DNA from: Balanoglossus misakiensis
Taxonomy: Eukaryota; Hemichordata
Reading direction: 5' to 3'
Assembly (NCBI GenBank): GCA_040954595.2
Contig: JBECUI020000024.1
Location: forward strand, 434,001-498,000
Length of the DNA stretch: 64,000 nt
How positions within the stretch are numbered: position 1 is the stretch's first letter; the number at the start of each line of letters is the position of its first letter. The position numbers and the translations under genes were made by a program. A model generated the notes under the pieces. It was not told the origin of the DNA and made no database searches. It was given only the letters and a program-made list of their open reading frames with translations. Below, piece after piece: positions 55,390-64,000 of the stretch.

Positions 55390-55960
55390 ACAGGACGGAG
55401 GAAAAACTAGAATGACAACAGCTATGTAAGCTAACAAAAGAAACACAGAGCATAGTTCTCCATACTCATATTTTAATGCAATAATTTTTGCTGAAATTGG
55501 GGCGTCCGTGGGCAGGCAAAGGCAGTTCTAACTCAACTTGCAAATCAGGCCCATGTCTCTTGTTCCCTGAGACTGTCTGGTTCTAATAATAGCTGTAAGA
55601 ACATAATCGTTGACCAAAGGGTTGGTTCAATTTTGCAACATTTTATGATTTCAAGCTGTGCAATATTTGCAACTCTGTTTCAACTTTGGTTGGAGGGATG
55701 ATGATGAAGCCATTTCACTGACAAAATAGCACTACTAACTGACATCCATATTTGTTTACAGTCAAATGCATTGCCATCAGAAAAATGCATACGAAAAAAT
55801 TCTTATGTGAATAATACACACTTTCTTGCACAACTGCAAACTCTGTCACATTTGTGAAATTTTAAGGAAATTCATTCATTGGGTAGCTTTATGAATTCTT
55901 AAACAAACTTAGTCATGAAACCTAAATGGTTACCTTACACATCTGGCGGCTCGACTTCTG
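55390..55960 (-). repeat. Module M copy 4
   Basis: The reverse complement of the M block, matching 2560-3130. Uninterrupted. Confidence 0.75.
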
Positions 55961-56534
55961 TGATATGATAGTCTTCAATTAATGTGTATGTGATTCCATA
56001 CAAATCCATATGATTACCTGAACGTACAAAATAAATAAAAAATAAAAAATAAATTAAAAATAAATAAGTATCTCATACATATGCATAAGTGCTTGTGATA
56101 AATATATCCTGTATTTAAATAAACCTGTCATTTATTGACCTCGTTTTCCTATTAACCCAAAGGACTAGATTGCACTGTAATATTATTACAGCTTCATTTC
56201 AATGCAACAGGTACACTACATCATATTGGAGCAAATATGCCAGCTCAACATTGATATAAAGAGTGTCAAAATATTGGTGGCTACAAAAGCTTGTGTCCCT
56301 TCAATCCATCCTCGCACTCAGGTGAAAACGAACGTCATTAGTTTTTGGGAAAAAACCTCTGAAATCAATTTCGGTGAGGCCAAATGTGTTCCAAAGGCAA
56401 ACCGTTTCTGGTAAACAAATCAATGGCAAATAATTACTTCGGCGACATACCAATCAGTCAACATGGCTGCCTAATCGTTTGATAGCCCGGTTTCATCTCG
56501 CGATCATTCTGTCTTCCGATATGGCGTTGCATGG

Positions 56535-56603
56535 TTAAATTCGTCTCTTCTTTGCCGACATAGTCAGGCGACAGCGGTCCAGAAGCATAGGCAGCGACGC
56601 CAT
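56535..56603 (-). CDS. 22-codon small ORF, opposite-arm twin
   Basis: The minus-strand partner of 1678-1746, starting ATGGCGTCGCTG and ending in TAA. Two residues differ (one Leu for Pro, one Pro for Tyr). NRF1-like GCATGCGCAG lies upstream at 56628-56637 (complement). See the left-arm entry for the cautions. Confidence 0.25.
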   Translation of the reverse strand: MASLPMLLDRCRLTMSAKKRRI

Positions 56604-56642
56604 CTTGTTTACAATGTGAAGTATCGACTGCGCATGCTCAAT

Positions 56643-57483
56643 AATTTTCCGCGTTTTTTTTTTTGCCAACGGCGCGCGCGCGGTGTCTGGTATAGAGAAA
56701 ATAACATGCAAGTGCGCGATTATTCATTTGTAAAAAATCAGTTATACATTTGTCATCAACGTTTGAAAACTTTCAATGATCTTACCTCGGTAAGCATTTC
56801 AAATAGGTACATTTTTATTTAGAACCATCGTATGTGGAAAATAATAAAACACAGAGTGGGGATTGGCCCTATGTTTGACTTGATCATACCCAGCTCGGTT
56901 TGCGTTTTGACTGCAAAAAGAAGCTTATCTCGTAATTTCAACTTGAATGGAACGCACTAGAAACTCTGATTTACTCAGCCTCTAATTGTTCTATTTAATC
57001 CAGCAAACTCCACCATCTCAACATATATAACATTTGCCAAAACATGCATGCTTACGGTACCATGGATTCTTTACATACAGTAAGCAATCTCGACACGTTA
57101 CGATAGCCGCCATATTGGAATTCGCTCGAGACGAAAATACAAAACATCTTACAAAACTGCCATCGTCTCACAAACAAACAAAATCACACTACCATTGGTT
57201 AAACAACAACTTCATAACCAACATCACCAAGTATTATACGTTCAAACCACCGATTCTCTCATTCGTACCACATTTAAAAACTGCATGTAATTGTATACGT
57301 GTTACTCACCGGATTCAGGTCAACGCCTCTGCTGGAGTCAGATTCGTTTTCGGATTCAAGTGCGTAGGATGAAGTTGCTTTCAGATTCATACCCCATAGA
57401 CGTGTTGGGTTAACACTCCGTTTATACAGCTCAATATATTGGTATATCTATACTACATCCTCTTCACAGTTAATGAATGTAAT
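56643..57483. other. Outside the arm; dispersed repeat copy
   Basis: No gene is seen. The segment 56920-57370 is a direct copy of 33090-33560. A run of alternating GC (GGCGCGCGCGCG) lies near 56670. Confidence 0.5.
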
Positions 57484-60400
57484 ATACAGATCTGTTCACT
57501 TAAATAAAGATATGTTTATAGCCAAACAAATACCTCTGTCAAAACTTTCACTGATTCAGATGAAAATTTTCAACTATTTACAACCAATCCACACATCACT
57601 TGTGACTAATTAACCAATCACATAATGTGTCCATTCTAACTTTGTATTTCGCCCTCAACTACTGCATGTGTAATGATGCATGTGGATTAGTGTGTAATCA
57701 TAATAGTTTGTAGTCTACCTTCTGCCCATCATTTTTGTAATTGGACATTATGCTGTCCATGTTCCAGTTTTTTTGCCACAATTTTTACTAAGTTTGCCAA
57801 GACCATTGTGATTGGTCGAAGATTATGGCGGCCATATTGGATTTTCGAAAAACCATAGTAAAACTCCAACAATCTTCTCCAGAACTGGCGATAACTGAGT
57901 CGCAAGATTCGGGGAGTATGGTCATTACACTGATGTCTATCAGGTTTGCAAAGAGCATTGTGATTGGTCGAAAAATATGGCGGCCATATTGGATTTTGTA
58001 AAAAGCAGTGAAAAATTGAAATTCCTTTTTCTAGTCTATACATTGATAGCATGCAAATTATTTTTATGGATATCAATCATCATATGACTAAAATATGTTA
58101 CAAATTTTTGGCGATTTTTCACTTGACCTTTGACCTACTTTTCACACATTATTATTTCTGCATATCTATTTCCAGGCTAACCTATAGGAATGCATATATA
58201 GCTCATTCTACCTGTTCTAAATGTACCAGAGTTCTGATTTTTGTGCACATTGGTATCACCCCTGCCAGGACCTACCCCAAATATTTTGGTAATTTTGGCA
58301 ATGACCTTTGACCGTGACATGGCGGCCATATTGGATTTTCTGAAAAAATGCAAATCTCAGATCTCAGAAACTACAAGTCAGATCGACTTCAAATTTGGCG
58401 TGCAGGTAGACTACCTTTTGGCAAACATTTTTGTAATTGGAAATTATGCTGTCAATGTTGCAGTTTTTTTGCTACAGTTGTTTTTCTGAAATCTGGTAAA
58501 AATTTCAAAAATCTTCTTCTCCAGAACCAGCGATAACCGAGTCACGCGGTTTGGGGTATGTGGTCACCAAACTGAGGTCTATCAAGTTTGCGAAGATCAT
58601 TGTGATTGGTCGAAGATTTTGGCGGCCATATTGGATTTTCGAAAAACCCTAGTAAAATTTCAAAAATCTTCTTCTCAAGAACCGGCGATAACTGAGTCAC
58701 AAGATTTGGTGTGTGTGGTCATTAAACAGATGTCTATCAAGTTTGGGAAGGTAAATGTGATTGGTCGAAGATTATGGCGGCCATATTGGATTTTGTGAAA
58801 AACGATTAAAAAGTAAAAATTCCCTTTCTAGCCTAAAATTTGATAGCACAGAAATTCTTTTTATGGATATGAATCATCATATGCCAAGAATAAGCTATAA
58901 ATATTTTGGTCATTTTGGCAATGACCTTTGACCTACTTTTGACGCATCATTTTTCTGCATATCTAATTCCAGGCTAACCAATAGGGCTATAAGTTTGGTT
59001 TTTGATGTATGTGGATTTGTATGCGATCAAAAAATTTCGCTACTTTTCATGACCCCTTTGACCTCTGCGGACCTCATTAAATATGCGCATACCTAAATAC
59101 AGATGAACCAATAGACCTAGAGGTTTGGTTTTTGTTGGACATGAACCAGTATTGGGTCAAATTTTTTTGCCCAAATGTTGGGTGACCTCGGATGACCTTT
59201 GACCTACTTTTGCATATATCGGCATCCAAAGCAGGTACAGCCTTGGCATTTGGAGGTATGGGGGCCATAATGAAAAGCCAAAGTTTTGGGTCACCTGTGA
59301 CACCTGCTTTATGCATTATTTATGTGCATACCTAATTCCGGACTAACCAAAAGGGCTAGAGGTCTGGGTTTTGTTAGACATGGACCACTTTGGGTCAAAA
59401 TTTTCTGCCCAAATTGTGGGTGACCTCTGGGTGACCTTTGACCTACTTAACACTATATCAACACCAAACATAGATATAACCTTGATATTTCATGGGATAA
59501 AACACAGCATTATGTTTCTACTCATTAATTATGTGCATATCTAATAATCAGATCAGATAATAGAGCTTGGGCCCGGACAATGCTGCTTGCAGCTTTAATT
59601 CTTCTTCTTCTTCTTCTTCTTCCGAGAAATTCGGCCAGGTAGATCTGGAAAACCGCTGCACCTTGGGGGCTGAAACTTGGTAGGGTGATAGGGGCCAATG
59701 AGTAGACGTGCAGTGGCTCGTGAATATTTAATTAGTCACGTGACCTGGCGGCCATATTGCATTTCCTGACAATCGTTAAACGAGTCCTTCTCAAAAACTA
59801 CTGGGCCGATCGAGTTCAAATTTGGTGTACAGGTAGCCTACCTTCTGTCCATCATTTTACCCCATTGAAATCATGACGTCACACATAAAGTTTTTTTGCT
59901 ACAATTGATTTTCTGAAAAACTACTTAAAACTTTAAAAATCTTCTTCTCCAGAACCAGCGATTGCCGAGTCACAGGATTCGGGGTATGTGGTCACCTAAC
60001 CTATGTTTATCAAGTTTGCGAAGCGCACTGTGATTGGTCGATCATTATGGCGGCCATGTTGGATTTTCGGAAAACCATTGAAAAATGAAAATTCTGTTTT
60101 GTAGCCAAAATGTTGACAGCACGTAAATTCTTTTTTTGGATATGAGTCATCATATGACCGGAAGTTGTTACAATTTTTCGGGGCAATTTTGACATGACCT
60201 TTGACCCAGTTTTAAAACAACTAATTATATATGCATATCCCCATACCTCCTCTTGTAAAAGCACCACAGTCATGAATTTTGTGGACATGGGTACCAATGC
60301 TGCCAGGACATGACACAACTATTTTGGTAATTTTGGCAATGACCCTTGACCTATTTCTGAAACATCATTTTTCTGCATATCTAATTCCAGGCTAACCAAT

Positions 60401-60739
60401 AGGGCTAGAGGTCTGGTTTTAGTTGGACATGGCCCACTCTGGGGTCAACATTTTATGCCCAAATTTTGGGTGACCTTGGATGACCTTTGATCTAATTTCC
60501 CATATCTCAGCATCCACAGCAGTTAGAGTCCTGGCTTTTGGAGGGCCGATGGAGCAGATATGGAGTCTTACACAAGACCTCATTAATTATGCGCATACCT
60601 AATTCTAGGCGAACCAATAGAGCTAGGTGTTTGGTTTTTGTTGGACCTAGACTAGTATGGGGTCCGATTTTTTTGCCCAAATTTGGGGTGACCTCAGGTG
60701 ACCTTTGACCTACTTTCCAATATCTTGGTATCCACAGCA
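57484..60739 (+). repeat. Left arm of near-perfect palindrome
   Basis: Every position x pairs with 121484 minus x on the other side. The arm is at least 3256 bp and continues beyond the window. The only difference I found is at 58190 (A) versus the partner (complement of G). The content is the third palindrome-headed repeat family with CCAAT/YY1-like modules, DR1 sites, the 45-nt phrase and a (TTC)n tract. Confidence 0.95.
59565..59622. repeat. Terminus of third family plus (TTC)n
   Basis: GGGCCCGGACAATGCTGCTT is followed by the small palindrome GCTGCTTGCAGC and then nine TTC units. The same terminus ends the copy at 40348-40372 and, inverted, that at 35422-35450. It is mirrored at 61862-61919. 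Confidence 0.75.
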
Positions 60740-60744
60740 GATCT

Positions 60745-63700
60745 TGCTGTGGATACCAAGATATTGGAAAGTAGGTCAAAGGTCACCTGAGGTCACCCCA
60801 AATTTGGGCAAAAAAATCGGACCCCATACTAGTCTAGGTCCAACAAAAACCAAACACCTAGCTCTATTGGTTCGCCTAGAATTAGGTATGCGCATAATTA
60901 ATGAGGTCTTGTGTAAGACTCCATATCTGCTCCATCGGCCCTCCAAAAGCCAGGACTCTAACTGCTGTGGATGCTGAGATATGGGAAATTAGATCAAAGG
61001 TCATCCAAGGTCACCCAAAATTTGGGCATAAAATGTTGACCCCAGAGTGGGCCATGTCCAACTAAAACCAGACCTCTAGCCCTATTGGTTAGCCTGGAAT
61101 TAGATATGCAGAAAAATGATGTTTCAGAAATAGGTCAAGGGTCATTGCCAAAATTACCAAAATAGTTGTGTCATGTCCTGGCAGCATTGGTACCCATGTC
61201 CACAAAATTCATGACTGTGGTGCTTTTACAAGAGGAGGTATGGGGATATGCATATATAATTAGTTGTTTTAAAACTGGGTCAAAGGTCATGTCAAAATTG
61301 CCCCGAAAAATTGTAACAACTTCCGGTCATATGATGACTCATATCCAAAAAAAGAATTTACGTGCTGTCAACATTTTGGCTACAAAACAGAATTTTCATT
61401 TTTCAATGGTTTTCCGAAAATCCAACATGGCCGCCATAATGATCGACCAATCACAGTGCGCTTCGCAAACTTGATAAACATAGGTTAGGTGACCACATAC
61501 CCCGAATCCTGTGACTCGGCAATCGCTGGTTCTGGAGAAGAAGATTTTTAAAGTTTTAAGTAGTTTTTCAGAAAATCAATTGTAGCAAAAAAACTTTATG
61601 TGTGACGTCATGATTTCAATGGGGTAAAATGATGGACAGAAGGTAGGCTACCTGTACACCAAATTTGAACTCGATCGGCCCAGTAGTTTTTGAGAAGGAC
61701 TCGTTTAACGATTGTCAGGAAATGCAATATGGCCGCCAGGTCACGTGACTAATTAAATATTCACGAGCCACTGCACGTCTACTCATTGGCCCCTATCACC
61801 CTACCAAGTTTCAGCCCCCAAGGTGCAGCGGTTTTCCAGATCTACCTGGCCGAATTTCTCGGAAGAAGAAGAAGAAGAAGAAGAATTAAAGCTGCAAGCA
61901 GCATTGTCCGGGCCCAAGCTCTATTATCTGATCTGATTATTAGATATGCACATAATTAATGAGTAGAAACATAATGCTGTGTTTTATCCCATGAAATATC
62001 AAGGTTATATCTATGTTTGGTGTTGATATAGTGTTAAGTAGGTCAAAGGTCACCCAGAGGTCACCCACAATTTGGGCAGAAAATTTTGACCCAAAGTGGT
62101 CCATGTCTAACAAAACCCAGACCTCTAGCCCTTTTGGTTAGTCCGGAATTAGGTATGCACATAAATAATGCATAAAGCAGGTGTCACAGGTGACCCAAAA
62201 CTTTGGCTTTTCATTATGGCCCCCATACCTCCAAATGCCAAGGCTGTACCTGCTTTGGATGCCGATATATGCAAAAGTAGGTCAAAGGTCATCCGAGGTC
62301 ACCCAACATTTGGGCAAAAAAATTTGACCCAATACTGGTTCATGTCCAACAAAAACCAAACCTCTAGGTCTATTGGTTCATCTGTATTTAGGTATGCGCA
62401 TATTTAATGAGGTCCGCAGAGGTCAAAGGGGTCATGAAAAGTAGCGAAATTTTTTGATCGCATACAAATCCACATACATCAAAAACCAAACTTATAGCCC
62501 TATTGGTTAGCCTGGAATTAGATATGCAGAAAAATGATGCGTCAAAAGTAGGTCAAAGGTCATTGCCAAAATGACCAAAATATTTATAGCTTATTCTTGG
62601 CATATGATGATTCATATCCATAAAAAGAATTTCTGTGCTATCAAATTTTAGGCTAGAAAGGGAATTTTTACTTTTTAATCGTTTTTCACAAAATCCAATA
62701 TGGCCGCCATAATCTTCGACCAATCACATTTACCTTCCCAAACTTGATAGACATCTGTTTAATGACCACACACACCAAATCTTGTGACTCAGTTATCGCC
62801 GGTTCTTGAGAAGAAGATTTTTGAAATTTTACTAGGGTTTTTCGAAAATCCAATATGGCCGCCAAAATCTTCGACCAATCACAATGATCTTCGCAAACTT
62901 GATAGACCTCAGTTTGGTGACCACATACCCCAAACCGCGTGACTCGGTTATCGCTGGTTCTGGAGAAGAAGATTTTTGAAATTTTTACCAGATTTCAGAA
63001 AAACAACTGTAGCAAAAAAACTGCAACATTGACAGCATAATTTCCAATTACAAAAATGTTTGCCAAAAGGTAGTCTACCTGCACGCCAAATTTGAAGTCG
63101 ATCTGACTTGTAGTTTCTGAGATCTGAGATTTGCATTTTTTCAGAAAATCCAATATGGCCGCCATGTCGCGGTCAAAGGTCATTGCCAAAATTACCAAAA
63201 TATTTGGGGTAGGTCCTGGCAGGGGTGATACCAATGTGCACAAAAATCAGAACTCTGGTACATTTAGAACAGGTAGAATGAGCTATATATGCATCCCTAT
63301 AGGTTAGCCTGGAAATAGATATGCAGAAATAATAATGTGTGAAAAGTAGGTCAAAGGTCAAGTGAAAAATCGCCAAAAATTTGTAACATATTTTAGTCAT
63401 ATGATGATTGATATCCATAAAAATAATTTGCATGCTATCAATGTATAGACTAGAAAAAGGAATTTCAATTTTTCACTGCTTTTTACAAAATCCAATATGG
63501 CCGCCATATTTTTCGACCAATCACAATGCTCTTTGCAAACCTGATAGACATCAGTGTAATGACCATACTCCCCGAATCTTGCGACTCAGTTATCGCCAGT
63601 TCTGGAGAAGATTGTTGGAGTTTTACTATGGTTTTTCGAAAATCCAATATGGCCGCCATAATCTTCGACCAATCACAATGGTCTTGGCAAACTTAGTAAA

Positions 63701-64000
63701 AATTGTGGCAAAAAAACTGGAACATGGACAGCATAATGTCCAATTACAAAAATGATGGGCAGAAGGTAGACTACAAACTATTATGATTACACACTAATCC
63801 ACATGCATCATTACACATGCAGTAGTTGAGGGCGAAATACAAAGTTAGAATGGACACATTATGTGATTGGTTAATTAGTCACAAGTGATGTGTGGATTGG
63901 TTGTAAATAGTTGAAAATTTTCATCTGAATCAGTGAAAGTTTTGACAGAGGTATTTGTTTGGCTATAAACATATCTTTATTTAAGTGAACAGATCTGTAT
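60745..64000 (-). repeat. Right arm of near-perfect palindrome
   Basis: An inverted copy of 57484-60739, separated by the 5-nt spacer GATCT (60740-60744). Open frames in this arm mirror those of the other arm and none is recognisable as a gene. It reaches the window edge at position 64000. Confidence 0.95.

Larger units (their letters stand above)
45926..56642 (-). repeat. Right arm of ~55 kb inverted repeat
   Basis: The reverse complement matches the left arm in order: 45930-46400 with 15190-15570, 49000-50560 with 8100-9780, 50830-53640 with 5040-6400, and 55290-56640 with 1640-3210. It carries its own insertions at 51443-52735 and 54621-55275. Confidence 0.8.

Noticed and set aside
58051-63755. 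Mirrored open frames (60-115 codons) in the palindrome
   Set aside because: They occur in dispersed repeat sequence, are identical because the arms are identical, and show no domain or start context.

Overview
The window looks like repeat-dense nuclear DNA of a eukaryote, most likely a marine invertebrate deuterostome. A cephalochordate is my best guess, from general style only; no species marker is present. Supporting signs are short exons with GT/AG borders, AATAAA poly(A) signals, a chromovirus-free Ty3/Gypsy element primed by tRNA-Leu, non-LTR reverse-transcriptase debris, tRNA-derived repeats, tetranucleotide microsatellites and many MITE-like insertions. No intact host gene is evident. 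No rRNA, CRISPR array or prokaryotic operon was seen.

Layout. Positions 1638-15575 and 45926-56642 are the two arms of a very large, partly diverged inverted repeat, about 55 kb from end to end. Each arm carries insertions that the other lacks. This gives empty-site/filled-site evidence for several mobile elements: 3348-4576, 6408-7905, 9837-12187 and 13315-14142 in the left arm, and 51443-52735 and 54621-55275 in the right arm. The interior, 15576-45925, holds several things in order. First is a young Ty3/Gypsy retrotransposon (16950-22223) whose 3' LTR is split by a Mutator-like MITE. Next is a minus-strand RPA-like OB-fold gene (22225-24928) that the Gypsy insertion abuts at its 3' end. 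Then come two scrambled, inverted copies of the same OB-fold gene (27345-29895 and 37230-39645), separated by 307-bp tandem repeats, a pair of tRNA-derived repeats and long CATA/ATGT microsatellites. A reverse-transcriptase fragment (40660-40993) and an 86-bp satellite array (41846-45925) with a 1357-bp higher-order duplication complete the interior. From 57484 to the end of the window the sequence is one almost perfect palindrome with a 5-nt spacer at 60740-60744, and it runs off the window.

The most unusual signals are three. (1) Mobile elements start with a palindromic head (X-X') and show X' again at the far end. (2) A 45-nt phrase recurs in otherwise different repeat families and stays open in one reading frame, giving a peptide like SKTTGPIEFKFGVQV. 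(3) Dispersed repeats carry perfect DR1 (often DR4+DR1) nuclear-receptor half-site arrays and a CCAAT/YY1-like module. The OB-fold gene copies show that inversion, rather than simple duplication, has been the main mode of change here.
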